Made by a program: the position numbers and the translations under genes. Under the pieces are notes generated by a model. That model did no database searches, was not told where the DNA came from, and saw nothing but the letters and a program-made list of their open reading frames with translations. Shown here in pieces: positions 1 to 8,436 of a stretch of 23,007 bases of DNA; the stretch's first letter is position 1, and the number at the start of each line of letters is the position of its first letter. Location: contig JBBQYL010000064.1 in NCBI GenBank assembly GCA_038208735.1, positions 1 through 23,007 of the forward strand. Direction: 5' to 3'. Origin of the DNA: Scleromatobacter sp038208735. Its GTDB lineage: Bacteria > Pseudomonadota > Gammaproteobacteria > Burkholderiales > Burkholderiaceae_C.

Positions 1-962
1 TCGAGCGCTTCGGTTCCGAAAGCTTCGAGAAAGGCTGGATCGCCGACGGCCAGATCGAGAAATTCGACGAGGTGGCCGACGCCGTGCGCCGGCTGGTGGC
101 CAAGAGCGGCGCCAAGACCCGGGACGTGGTCATGGCCATGCCCCAGTCGGCCGTGATCACCAAGCGCATCGTGCTCCCTGCCGGGCTGCGCGAGACCGAG
201 ATGGAGATCCAGGTCGAGTCGGAAGCTCATCAGTACATTCCGTTCTCGCTCGACGAGGTCAGCCTCGACTTCTGCGTCATCGGCCCGAGCCAGAGCTCGA
301 TCGGCGACGTCGACGTCCTGATCGCCGCGTCCCGCAAGGATCGCGTCCAGGATCGCCAGGGCCTGGCGGAAGCCGCCGGCCTCAAGCCTGTCGTGCTCGA
401 CATCGAGTCGCACGCCTCGCGCCTGGCCATGGGCCGCGTCATCTCCAGCCTGCCCGAGCAGGGCAAGGACATGCTGGTCGCGCTGTTCGAGATCGGCGCC
501 GACACCGCCGGGCTGAAGGTGCTGCGCGGCGACGAGATGCTCTACGACCGCGACCAGACCTTCGGCGGCGCCCAGCTCACGCAGCTGATCTCGCGCCAGT
601 ACGGCTTCTCGTTCGAGGAAGCCGAGCAGAAGAAGCTGGCCGGCGACCTGCCGGAAGACTTCGAATCCACGCTGCTGATGCCTTTCGTCGACAGCCTGGC
701 CCACGAAATCGGCCGCGCGCTGCAGTACTTCTTCACCAGCACGCCGCACCACAAGGTGGACTACGTGATGCTTGCCGGCGGCACGGCGTCGCTGTCGGGC
801 CTGCGCGAGCGTGTCAAGGAAGTGACCGGCTTCGCCTGCCGGGTCGTCAATCCGTTCGAGAACATGAAACTGGGGAGCGCCGTGCGTGAAGGCAAGCTTC
901 GGCGCGAGGCGCCGTCGTACCTGACCGCCTGCGGGCTGGCGATGCGGAGGTTCGTGCAGTGA
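1..962 (+). CDS. pilM: Type IV pilus assembly protein PilM, 5' end cut off by the window
   Basis: PilM is an actin-like cytoplasmic ATP-binding protein that docks on the N-terminal tail of PilN and helps link the pilus motor to the inner-membrane alignment complex. The reading frame is open from base 3 and gives 319 residues, against about 355 usual for the family, so roughly 35-40 N-terminal residues lie outside the window. The first visible residues (ERFGSESFEKGWI) are already typical PilM. The actin-fold signatures FEIGADTAGLKVL and VMLAGGTASLSGL (phosphate and adenosine contacts in this superfamily) are present. A GTG at 72 is internal and not a real start. The stop overlaps the GTG start of pilN by four bases, so the two are translationally coupled. 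Identity is secure from sequence and from the pilNOPQ genes that follow. Confidence 0.95.
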   Translation, partial: ERFGSESFEKGWIADGQIEKFDEVADAVRRLVAKSGAKTRDVVMAMPQSAVITKRIVLPAGLRETEMEIQVESEAHQYIPFSLDEVSLDFCVIGPSQSSIGDVDVLIAASRKDRVQDRQGLAEAAGLKPVVLDIESHASRLAMGRVISSLPEQGKDMLVALFEIGADTAGLKVLRGDEMLYDRDQTFGGAQLTQLISRQYGFSFEEAEQKKLAGDLPEDFESTLLMPFVDSLAHEIGRALQYFFTSTPHHKVDYVMLAGGTASLSGLRERVKEVTGFACRVVNPFENMKLGSAVREGKLRREAPSYLTACGLAMRRFVQ

Positions 963-1618
963 TTCTGATCAACCTGTTGCCGCACCGCGAAGCGCGGCGC
1001 CAGCAACGCAAGAATGCGTTCTTCGCAGGCATCGGCATGGCCGTGCTGGTGGGTGGCGCCGTCGTGGGCGGTTGGTGGACCCTGGTCAATGCGCAGATCA
1101 ACACGCAGGAAGACCACAACCAGTTCCTGTCCAACGAGATCAAGCGCCTCGACGCCCAGATCGCCGACGTCGCCGCCCTCAAGGAAGACATCGAGCGTCT
1201 GAAGGCGCGCCAGAAGGCCGTCGAAGACCTCCAGGCCGACCGCAACATGCCGGTCTACCTGCTCAACGAGCTGGTCAAGCAGACGCCCGAAGGCGTCTAC
1301 CTCACCAGCGTGAAGCAGGGCGGCCAGCAGGTGGCGATCACCGGCGTGGCGCAGACCAACGAACGCATCTCCGAGTTCCTGCGCAACGTCGCCAACAACT
1401 CGCCGTGGCTCGAGAAGCCGAACCTGGTCGAGATCAAGTCGCAGACGATGCAGGTGGCGGGCAGCCGCGACCAGCGCCGGATGTACGGTTTCGTGATGGG
1501 CGTGACGCTCAAGCGCCCGCCCGCTCCTGGCTCGGCCGCCAGCGCGGCCGCCTCCGGCGCGGCGCCGACGGCATCCGGCGCAGCCGCCGCAGCACCCGCT
1601 TCGACGGCGACGAGGTAA
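959..1618 (+). CDS. pilN: Type IV pilus inner-membrane alignment protein PilN
   Basis: PilN is a bitopic inner-membrane protein that binds PilM in the cytoplasm and pairs with PilO in the periplasm. The 219-residue product starts with MILINLLPHREARRQQ, the conserved family motif (INLLPHRE plus a basic stretch) inserted into the PilM groove. One transmembrane helix follows at about residues 22-45. A coiled-coil-rich region runs over about 50-90 (KRLDAQIADVAALKEDIERLKARQK), then the ferredoxin-like periplasmic domain. The GTG start is fixed by the motif and the GTGA overlap with pilM. The last 30 or so residues are an Ala/Ser/Pro low-complexity tail with no counterpart in the conserved core. 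Two bases separate it from pilO. Confidence 0.96.
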   Translation: MILINLLPHREARRQQRKNAFFAGIGMAVLVGGAVVGGWWTLVNAQINTQEDHNQFLSNEIKRLDAQIADVAALKEDIERLKARQKAVEDLQADRNMPVYLLNELVKQTPEGVYLTSVKQGGQQVAITGVAQTNERISEFLRNVANNSPWLEKPNLVEIKSQTMQVAGSRDQRRMYGFVMGVTLKRPPAPGSAASAAASGAAPTASGAAAAAPASTATR

Positions 1619-1620
1619 GC

Positions 1621-2307
1621 ATGGCTACTCAAGCAAAAGATCGAGGCGCGAATTTCGTCGCCGCCATGCGCGGTGGGCTCGGGCAATTCAACGACCTGAA
1701 CCTGCAACAACCCGGCCAGTGGCCCTTCCTGCCGCGGCTCACGGCCTGGGCGCTGGTGGTCATCGTCGTGGCGGTCATCGGATGGTTCGCCGCCCTCAGC
1801 GACCAGTCCAACGACCTGCAGGCGGCACGCGACAAGGAGCCGGCGCTCAAGAACGAGTACCGCACGAAGCTCGCGCAGGCGATCAACCTCGATGCCCTCA
1901 AGAAACAGAAGGAAGACGTCCAGACCTACGTCACGCAGCTCGAGAAGCAGCTGCCCGGCAAGGCCGAGATGGACGCGCTGCTCACCGACATCAACCAGGC
2001 CGGCGTCGGCCGGGGCCTCGTCATCGACCAGTTCATTCCTGGCCAGACCGAGACCAAGGAGTACTACGCCGAGCTGCCGATCTCCATCCGCGTGACCGGA
2101 CGCTTCCACGACATCGGTGCCTTCGCGGCCGACATCGCGGCGCTCTCGCGCATCGTCACGCTGCACAACCTGTCGATCACGCCGGACACCCGCATCGTCG
2201 GCGGCAGCGGCCTGTCGATGGACGCCACGGCGCGTACCTATCGCTACCTGGATCCGGCCGAGGTCGTCCAGGCCCGCGCGGCCAGCAGCGCCGGAGGAAA
2301 GAAATGA
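1621..2307 (+). CDS. pilO: Type IV pilus inner-membrane alignment protein PilO
   Basis: PilO forms heterodimers with PilN in the inner membrane and connects to PilP, aligning the motor with the PilQ pore. The ATG at 1621 gives 228 residues, close to the family norm. An amphipathic cytoplasmic segment (about 15-38) precedes one transmembrane helix at about 40-60 (AWALVVIVVAVIGWFAAL). A charged coiled-coil follows at about 65-115, then a ferredoxin-like periplasmic domain containing GVGRGLVIDQFIPGQ and the typical ELPISIRVTGRFHDIGAFAADIAALSRIV. The reading frame is open much further upstream, but that part overlaps pilN and is only an open shadow. A GAGG sequence lies at the end of pilN. The stop overlaps the pilP start as ATGA. 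Confidence 0.95.
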   Translation: MATQAKDRGANFVAAMRGGLGQFNDLNLQQPGQWPFLPRLTAWALVVIVVAVIGWFAALSDQSNDLQAARDKEPALKNEYRTKLAQAINLDALKKQKEDVQTYVTQLEKQLPGKAEMDALLTDINQAGVGRGLVIDQFIPGQTETKEYYAELPISIRVTGRFHDIGAFAADIAALSRIVTLHNLSITPDTRIVGGSGLSMDATARTYRYLDPAEVVQARAASSAGGKK

Positions 2308-2837
2308 AGCGAATCCTCTGCATCACGGCCGGGGTACTGATGTTGTCCGCGCTCGGCGCGTGCACGGCCGACAACGACGAACTGATCTCGTGGATGGAAG
2401 AGCAGCACAAGGAGGTCAAGCCCAATGTGCTGCCCATCTATCCGCCCAAGAAATTCGATCCGCAGGCCTACCTGGGCGTGACCGGCGTCGAGCCCTTCGG
2501 AACGCAGAAGCTCATCCCCGTGGGTGGCCCGGCCACCGGCAAGTCGAGCGCGTTGCTCACCGCCGCCAAGGCCCACGCCACGCAGGAACTCGAGTCGTAT
2601 CCGCTGGACAGCATGAGCATGGTCGGCTCGCTCCAGCAGGCCGGCAAGACCCACGCGCTGCTGATGGTGGAGAGTCGTCTCCACGACGTGAAGATAGGCG
2701 ACTGGATCGGCCAGAACTACGGCCAGATCACCGGCATCACGGACTCACAGATTACCTTGCGGGAAACCGTGCAAGACCCCACGGGTGAATGGATAGAGCG
2801 CGCCAGCACCCTCCAGATTCAGGAGAAGGCGCGATGA
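2304..2837 (+). CDS. pilP: Type IV pilus lipoprotein PilP
   Basis: PilP is an inner-membrane-anchored periplasmic lipoprotein that bridges PilNO and the N0 domain of the PilQ secretin. The 177-residue product has a short signal peptide ending in the lipobox LGAC (residues 16-19, acylated Cys19). A low-complexity linker follows, and then the beta-sandwich HR-type domain (about 85-175) with KIGDWIGQNYGQITGITDSQITLRE-like features. The start ATG at 2304 has a strong GGAGGAAAG Shine-Dalgarno just upstream and overlaps the pilO stop (ATGA). The stop in turn overlaps the pilQ start. The frame is open upstream inside pilO, but that part is not coding. Confidence 0.95.
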   Translation: MKRILCITAGVLMLSALGACTADNDELISWMEEQHKEVKPNVLPIYPPKKFDPQAYLGVTGVEPFGTQKLIPVGGPATGKSSALLTAAKAHATQELESYPLDSMSMVGSLQQAGKTHALLMVESRLHDVKIGDWIGQNYGQITGITDSQITLRETVQDPTGEWIERASTLQIQEKAR

Positions 2838-4990
2838 ACAGCAGTCAGGAGAATCGGAATATGCGGAGTTGGACCGCGGGAGCAGCGCTCGTTCTGGCGT
2901 TGGGATTGGGGTTGCCGATGGCGTCGTGGGCGGAGCCCAGGATCATGTCGGTCACCGGCACGCAGCAAGGTGGCACGGACGTCGTCCGCGTCGAGCTGAG
3001 CGAAGCGTTGACCGCGGTTCCCGCGGGCTTCGCGGTGCAGTCGCCGCCACGCGTGGCGATCGACCTGCCCGGCGTCACCAATTCCTCCGGCAAGTCGTCC
3101 ATCGAGGTGAACCAGGGCAACGTGCGCTCGGTCAGCGTGGCCAGCTCCGGCGACCGCACGCGTCTCGTGCTGAACCTGAAGACGGCCTCCAGCTACCGTG
3201 CCGAGATCCAGGGCAAGACCTTGCTGATCTCGCTGGACACCGGCGCCGCGCCGGTCGCCACGGCGGCCGCCGCCGCGACGCCCGCCCAGGGCACCGACAC
3301 GCACTTCGCCAACAGCCAGAACGCCGACATCCTCGATCTGCGCGACATCGACTTCCGCCGCGGAACCGATGGCGCCGGCCGCATCGTCGTCAACCTGGCC
3401 AGCACGCAGGTGGGCGTCGACCTGAAGCAGCAAGGCAAGGATCTGGTCGTCGACTTCCTGCGCTCCAGCGTGCCGGCGCGCCTGCGCCGCCGCCTCGACG
3501 TGGCCGACTTCGGTACGCCCGTGCAGACGATCACCACCACCCAGGCGGGCGATCACGTGCACATGGTGATCTCGCCCACCGGCGCCTGGGAGCACAGCGC
3601 CTACCAGACCGACAACCAGTTCGTGCTGGAAGTGCGTCCGGCCAAGACCGACCCGAACAAGCTCGTGGCGGGCCAGGGCTACACCGGCCAGCGCCTGTCG
3701 CTCAACTTCCAGAGCATCGAGATCCGGGCGCTGCTGCAGATCATCGCCGACTTCAGCGACTTCAACGTCGTCACCAGCGATACCGTCACCGGTACCGTCA
3801 CGCTGCGCCTGAAGGACGTGCCCTGGGACCAGGCGCTCGACATCATCCTGCAGAGCAAGGGCCTCGACAAGCGTCGCTCGGGCAACGTGCTGCTGATCGC
3901 CCCGAAGGACGAACTCGCAGCCAAGGAGCAGGTCGACCTCGAGGCGAAGAAGAAGATCGCCGACCTGGAGCCGATGCACATGCAGGCGTTCCAGCTGAAC
4001 TACACGAAGGCGCTCGAGGTGACCAACGGCCTCACCGGCACCGGCGCCTCCGGCGGCATCGGCACGCGACTGCTGTCGAGTCGCGGTTCGGTGGTGGCCG
4101 AGTCGCGCACCAACCAGCTGTTCGTCACCGACATCCCGTCCAAGCTCGAAGAGATCCAGGCGCTCATCACCCGCATCGACATCCCGTCGCGGCAGGTCAT
4201 GATCGAGGCGCGCATCGTCGAGGCCAGCGACAACTTCGGCCGCGCGCTGGGCGTCAAGCTGGGCACCACGTCCTTCAACGCGTTCCACGTGGGCGGCAGC
4301 CAGTACGTGTCGGTGGGCGGCAACTACGAAGGCGTCGGGTACCAGACCGGCCAGGTGGCGGGCACGGCGCCCTATACCGATTCGCAGTTCGTCAACTTTC
4401 CCGCGCAGGCCGGCTTGGTCAGCAGCACCGCCAACGCCGCCACGTTCGCCCTGTCGCTGTTCAGCGCCAGCGCCAGCCGCTTCCTGAACCTCGAGCTGTC
4501 GGCCCTGGAAGAAGACGGCTCCGGCCGCATCATCTCCAGCCCGCGCGTCATCACGGCCGACCAAGTTCAAGCCGTCGTGGAGTCGGGCGAGGAACTGCCT
4601 TACCAGCAGGCGACGTCCAGCGGCGCCACGTCGGTCACCTTCCAGAAGGCCCAGATCCGCCTGCAGGTCACCCCGCAGATCACGCCGGAAGGCAACGTGA
4701 TTCTCGATGTGGATGTGAACAAGGACAGCGTCGGCCGCAGCACCAGCGCCGGCTTCGCGATCAACACCAAGCATGTGAAGACCACGGCGCTGGTGGAGAA
4801 TGGCGGCACCGTCGTCCTGGGCGGCCTGTTCCAGCAGACCGACAGCAACGTGACCGACAAGATCCCGTTTTTGGGCGACATTCCGTTCCTGGGCAACCTG
4901 TTCAAGAACACGTCCAAGGTCTCGCAACGGACCGAACTGCTGATCTTCATCACGCCGCGCATCATCTCGGATCGCACGGTCGCGCATTGA
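2834..4990 (+). CDS. pilQ: Type IV pilus outer-membrane secretin PilQ
   Basis: PilQ forms the outer-membrane pore through which the pilus extends and retracts. The 718-residue product has a Sec signal peptide cleaved near SWA/EP (residue 33). Two AMIN peptidoglycan-binding domains follow (about 36-130 and 165-270). The secretin N0/STN domain is at about 289-365 with the hallmark VPWDQALDIIL, and an N1 KH-like domain is at about 382-460 ending NQLFVTDIPSKLEEI. The secretin barrel runs from about 455 to 715 with the family signatures IISSPRVITAD, GGLFQQTD and PFLGDIPFLGNLFK and ends LLIFITPRIIS. Two starts are plausible. The ATG at 2834 overlaps the pilP stop (ATGA) and has AGGAGAAGG upstream. 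The ATG at 2861 has its own AGGAGA eight bases upstream and gives a shorter, more classical signal peptide. I report the coupled start. Confidence 0.97.
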   Translation: MNSSQENRNMRSWTAGAALVLALGLGLPMASWAEPRIMSVTGTQQGGTDVVRVELSEALTAVPAGFAVQSPPRVAIDLPGVTNSSGKSSIEVNQGNVRSVSVASSGDRTRLVLNLKTASSYRAEIQGKTLLISLDTGAAPVATAAAAATPAQGTDTHFANSQNADILDLRDIDFRRGTDGAGRIVVNLASTQVGVDLKQQGKDLVVDFLRSSVPARLRRRLDVADFGTPVQTITTTQAGDHVHMVISPTGAWEHSAYQTDNQFVLEVRPAKTDPNKLVAGQGYTGQRLSLNFQSIEIRALLQIIADFSDFNVVTSDTVTGTVTLRLKDVPWDQALDIILQSKGLDKRRSGNVLLIAPKDELAAKEQVDLEAKKKIADLEPMHMQAFQLNYTKALEVTNGLTGTGASGGIGTRLLSSRGSVVAESRTNQLFVTDIPSKLEEIQALITRIDIPSRQVMIEARIVEASDNFGRALGVKLGTTSFNAFHVGGSQYVSVGGNYEGVGYQTGQVAGTAPYTDSQFVNFPAQAGLVSSTANAATFALSLFSASASRFLNLELSALEEDGSGRIISSPRVITADQVQAVVESGEELPYQQATSSGATSVTFQKAQIRLQVTPQITPEGNVILDVDVNKDSVGRSTSAGFAINTKHVKTTALVENGGTVVLGGLFQQTDSNVTDKIPFLGDIPFLGNLFKNTSKVSQRTELLIFITPRIISDRTVAH

Positions 4991-5000
4991 GGCTTTGAAA

Positions 5001-6731
5001 ATGAAATTCCAGGGAATCCAACAAATGAAAGCGATCCTCGCGGCGGTTGCGCTCGGCATCGTGCTGGCCGGTTGTAGCGCGGGCGGCAAGCCCGCCGACA
5101 CCAAGGGCGGCATCTCGTCCGCGGCCAGCCTGAACGTGAGCACGAGCAAGTCGGCCTTGAGCAGCACGGGCTCTGACTCGGCCACGGTCACCGTGACCGC
5201 GCTCGACTCCAACAACAACGTGGTCGCCGCGGCGCCGGTCACCATCTCGGCCGACAGCGGCGTGGTCACCACCTCGGCCACCTCCACCGACACGTCGGGC
5301 GTGGTCATCGGCACCATCGGTGTCGGCGGCGATCACTCCAATCGCAGCATCACGCTCGTCGTGAAGTCGGGCTCGCTCAGGAAGACGGTCACGATCGATG
5401 TTACGGGTGCGACCCTGGGCGCTACCGCCGCGTCGACGACGGCAGGCTCGTCGGCGACGATCCAATACACGCTGCTGGATGCCGCCAACGTCGCCATCGC
5501 CGGCGCCTCGATCACGGTCAGCATGGCCGGTCAGGCGGACGCCACGGGCACGACCGACGCCAACGGCAAGTATCCCTACCCGTTCACGATGCCCAGCACC
5601 AGCTCCACGGTGACCGCGAAGGCGGCGGGCGTGACGTCGACCACGACCGTGTCTCCGACGAATGGCACGACGGTGGTGCCGGACGCTGGCACGGTGACGT
5701 CACCATCGCTGGCGGCCAATCCGTCGAGCGTTTCCACCGGCCATCAGGTGGAACTTCGAGCGTTGTTCATCGGTGCCAACAACGCGCCGATCCCGAACGT
5801 CCGCGTCCGGTTCCTGATGACCGACAACAACAGCATCGGCGGCACGCTGTCGTCCGATTCCGCGGACGGCCTGACGCACAACGTGGTCTACAGCGACGCC
5901 AACGGCGTGGCTCGTGTCACCTACACGGCCGGCACGCGCGGCGGCATCATCATCCCGACGATCTGCTGGAAGAGCACGGACTTCGCCAGTGGAATCTGCC
6001 CCAACACGGTCTCGGCGTCGTCGCTGACGGTCGTCGCCAGCGGCGTCAGCCTCGCGGTGCTGACGAACGGCATCATCACCGTCGACAACGCCAACAACAA
6101 CTACTCGCTGAGCCTGGTCGTCCAGGTGGTCGATGCATCCAACCAACCTGTCGCCGGCTCCAAGGTGACCGGAGGGGTGGACATCCCCCGGTACTATCGT
6201 GGCGCATACGGTATATCGAATGCCAAGTGGGTCCCTGGTCTTTTCGCCGATCCCGTGCTCGGCACCGGGTTCAATCCCGTCGTCGAGTCCTGCGACAACG
6301 AGGACATCAACCGCAACAACAATATGGAGGCCGCGGAGGACCATAATGGCAGCAACGCGCTGGAGCCGTTCAAGGCCAGCGTCGCCATCGTGCCCACCTC
6401 GGCCGGCAGCGATGTGACGGATTCGTTCGGCAAGGCTCATTTCTCGCTGCAATACGGCCAGAACTACGCCAGCTGGGAAGACACCGTGCTTACCTTCACC
6501 ACCACGGTAGAGGGCACCGAAGGGCACGCCACCTATCCGACCGGACTGCCGGTGCCGGCCGCCAGCCTGACCACGATCACTTCCAGCCCGCCCTTCCAGA
6601 CCAGCCCGTACAACGTGCTGCCCGACGGCGAGTTCTACCCGACTTACGCCGGAAGCGATGCGTTTGCCAACCCGGGCGTGATCTACTTCCCGGCGATCTC
6701 CAGCTTCAACCTTTGCAGGAAGCAGAGCTAA
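5001..6731 (+). CDS. Secreted lipoprotein with bacterial Ig-like (invasin/Big_1-type) domains
   Basis: I do not recognise a named gene here. The product (about 576 residues) begins with a lipoprotein signal ending LAGC (Cys25 from this start). An alternative ATG at 5025, with AGGGA nine bases upstream, gives a compact 16-residue signal and is equally plausible. The mature part is Ser/Thr/Ala/Val-rich beta-sandwich sequence. A clear Big_1/invasin-type Ig domain lies at about 43-137 (ATVTVTALDSNNNVVAAAPVTIS). At least two more Ig-like repeats follow at about 138-215 and 230-340, with VxGxxV and DANGVARVTYT-type signatures, and then a divergent C-terminal region. At about 430-455 it carries an acidic and Asn-rich stretch resembling paired calcium loops. 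It starts 10 bp after pilQ, so it is probably co-transcribed with the pilus genes. The TTG start of aroK lies inside its 3' end. Probable location is the outer membrane or cell surface. Its function is unknown, and adhesion or a pilus-linked role is inference only. Confidence 0.85.
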   Translation: MKFQGIQQMKAILAAVALGIVLAGCSAGGKPADTKGGISSAASLNVSTSKSALSSTGSDSATVTVTALDSNNNVVAAAPVTISADSGVVTTSATSTDTSGVVIGTIGVGGDHSNRSITLVVKSGSLRKTVTIDVTGATLGATAASTTAGSSATIQYTLLDAANVAIAGASITVSMAGQADATGTTDANGKYPYPFTMPSTSSTVTAKAAGVTSTTTVSPTNGTTVVPDAGTVTSPSLAANPSSVSTGHQVELRALFIGANNAPIPNVRVRFLMTDNNSIGGTLSSDSADGLTHNVVYSDANGVARVTYTAGTRGGIIIPTICWKSTDFASGICPNTVSASSLTVVASGVSLAVLTNGIITVDNANNNYSLSLVVQVVDASNQPVAGSKVTGGVDIPRYYRGAYGISNAKWVPGLFADPVLGTGFNPVVESCDNEDINRNNNMEAAEDHNGSNALEPFKASVAIVPTSAGSDVTDSFGKAHFSLQYGQNYASWEDTVLTFTTTVEGTEGHATYPTGLPVPAASLTTITSSPPFQTSPYNVLPDGEFYPTYAGSDAFANPGVIYFPAISSFNLCRKQS

Positions 6732-7291
6732 GTCTCAGGCCAAAGGATCTCGTCGTTCAAGCAATCACCCTGATCGGCATGCCCGGTTGTGGAAAATCCA
6801 CGATCGGGCGACAACTGGCGCGCATGCGCCAGTTGCCGTTTCTGGATTCCGATCACGAAATCGAACGATTCCTCGGCTGCTCCATCCGTGAGTTCTTCGA
6901 CCGCGAAGGCGAGCCCGCCTTCCGCGACGTCGAGGAGCGCGTGATCCGCGAGACGCTGTCCGCGCCGCTGCTGCGCGTCATCGCCACCGGCGGCGGCAGC
7001 GTGCTGCGTCCCGCCAATCGCGAGGCCATGCACTCGCGGGCCACGGTGGTGTACCTGCACACCCAGCCGGAGGATCTGGCGCGCCGGTTGAGCCGCGACA
7101 CCCAGCGTCCGCTGCTGCAGGTGGCGGACCCGCGCCAGCGCCTGCGCGAGCTCTACGCGGTGCGCGATCCCCTCTATCGCGAGGTGGCGCACATCGTGGT
7201 CGATACCGCCCACAAGTCGGCCGCGATGCTGGTCAATCTCATATCCATGCAGCTCGACATGGGCACCGAGCCGCGCGAGGACGCAGAATAG
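6713..7291 (+). CDS. aroK: Shikimate kinase AroK
   Basis: This cytoplasmic enzyme phosphorylates shikimate to shikimate-3-phosphate with ATP, a late step toward chorismate. Motifs, numbered from the TTG at 6713, are Walker A GMPGCGKST (22-30), the shikimate-binding Asp pair in FLDSDHEI (D45, D47), Arg71 in GEPAFRDVE, the GGG of IATGGGSVLR (93-95), lid Arg132 in TQRPLL, and Arg151 in VRDPLY. The length of 192 residues is slightly long for the family. No ATG precedes the P-loop strand in frame, so a non-ATG start is required. The TTG at 6713 is the best candidate, overlaps the preceding gene by 19 bp and has no clear Shine-Dalgarno. The exact start is therefore uncertain while identity is not. 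aroB follows after 6 bp. Confidence 0.95.
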   Translation: MQEAELSLRPKDLVVQAITLIGMPGCGKSTIGRQLARMRQLPFLDSDHEIERFLGCSIREFFDREGEPAFRDVEERVIRETLSAPLLRVIATGGGSVLRPANREAMHSRATVVYLHTQPEDLARRLSRDTQRPLLQVADPRQRLRELYAVRDPLYREVAHIVVDTAHKSAAMLVNLISMQLDMGTEPREDAE

Positions 7292-7297
7292 CGGCCG

Positions 7298-8422
7298 ATG
7301 CAGACCCCTTCCGAACTTCTCCAGGCTGCCCCCACCCGGGTGCAGATCGCGCTCGGCGACCGCAGCTATCCGATCCTCATCGGCGGCGACCTGCTGTGCG
7401 ATCCGCACACCTGGGCGCCCCAGGCCGATCGCAAGGCCCTCGCGCTGATCGTCACCAACGAGACGGTCGACACGCTCTATTCGACAACGCTAGCCGAAGC
7501 ACTCGCGCCGCACTTCGCCCGCGTGCGCACCCTGGCGCTGCCCGACGGCGAGGTCTACAAGGACCTCACCCACCTCAACCTGATCTTCGACGAGCTGCTG
7601 GGCCAGGAGGCCGACCGGCGCACGGTGCTGTTCGCGCTCGGCGGCGGCGTCGTCGGCGACATGACCGGCTTCGCCGCGGCCTGCTACATGCGCGGCTTGG
7701 CGTTCGTGCAGGTGCCCACCACGCTGCTGGCCCAGGTCGATTCGTCGGTGGGCGGCAAGACGGCGGTCAACCATCCGCTGGGCAAGAACATGATCGGCGC
7801 GTTCTACCAGCCACGACAGGTGGTGTGCGACCTCGGCGTGCTCGACACGCTGCCCGACCGCGAGATGTCCGCCGGCCTGGCCGAGGTCATCAAGTACGGC
7901 GCGTGCATCGACGTCGAGTTCCTGGGCTGGCTCGAGCACCACATCGATGCGTTGCGCGCGCGCGACCGGCACGCGCTCACGCACGCGGTGCGCCGCTGCT
8001 GCGAGATCAAGGCGTCCATCGTCGGCGCCGACGAGAAGGAGGCCGGCCTGCGCGCCATCCTCAACTTCGGCCACACCTTCGGCCACGCCATCGAGGCCGG
8101 CATGGGCTACGGCACCTGGCTGCACGGCGAGGGCGTCGGCTGCGGCATGGTGATGGCGGCCGAGCTGTCGGCACGCCTGGGCCTGGTAAGCGCCGCGTTC
8201 GCGCGCCGCATCCAGGCGCTGGTTGCGCGCGCGGACCTGCCCGTGCGCGGGCCGGCCAGCCTGTCGCCCGCGCGTTACCTCGAGCTGATGCGCGTCGACA
8301 AGAAGGCGCAGGGCGGCGACATCCGCTTCGTGTTGCTCGACGGCGAGAGCCGCGCCGTGGTGCGCGCCGCGCCCGAGCCCCTCGTCGTCGACGTCATCAC
8401 CGCGTTCACCGCGGCTGCCTGA
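7298..8422 (+). CDS. aroB: 3-dehydroquinate synthase AroB
   Basis: AroB converts DAHP to 3-dehydroquinate, the second step of the shikimate pathway, using NAD and a divalent metal. The 374-residue product is full length. The dinucleotide-binding segment LGGGVVGDMTGFAAA lies at 114-128, followed by VPTTLLAQVDSSVGGKTAVN (about 139-158), an active-site block. Metal ligands are Glu196 in AEVIKYG, His259 in NFGHTFGH and His276 in LHGEG. ATG at 7298 is the first sensible start, 6 bp after the aroK stop. The Shine-Dalgarno is weak, consistent with translational coupling. The aroK-aroB pair is the usual arrangement downstream of pilQ in proteobacteria. Confidence 0.97.
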   Translation: MQTPSELLQAAPTRVQIALGDRSYPILIGGDLLCDPHTWAPQADRKALALIVTNETVDTLYSTTLAEALAPHFARVRTLALPDGEVYKDLTHLNLIFDELLGQEADRRTVLFALGGGVVGDMTGFAAACYMRGLAFVQVPTTLLAQVDSSVGGKTAVNHPLGKNMIGAFYQPRQVVCDLGVLDTLPDREMSAGLAEVIKYGACIDVEFLGWLEHHIDALRARDRHALTHAVRRCCEIKASIVGADEKEAGLRAILNFGHTFGHAIEAGMGYGTWLHGEGVGCGMVMAAELSARLGLVSAAFARRIQALVARADLPVRGPASLSPARYLELMRVDKKAQGGDIRFVLLDGESRAVVRAAPEPLVVDVITAFTAAA

Positions 8423-8436
8423 TCGCCGCGTTCCAC

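Noticed and set aside
1072..1620. Upstream extension of the pilO frame inside pilN
   Set aside because: The extension is Arg/Gln/Pro-rich nonsense, while pilN in the other frame has the conserved INLLPHRE motif. PilO begins at 1621.
2819..5317. An 832-codon open frame on the minus strand opposite pilQ
   Set aside because: Same codon-bias artefact. The pilQ reading on the plus strand has complete secretin domains, and the antisense product has none.
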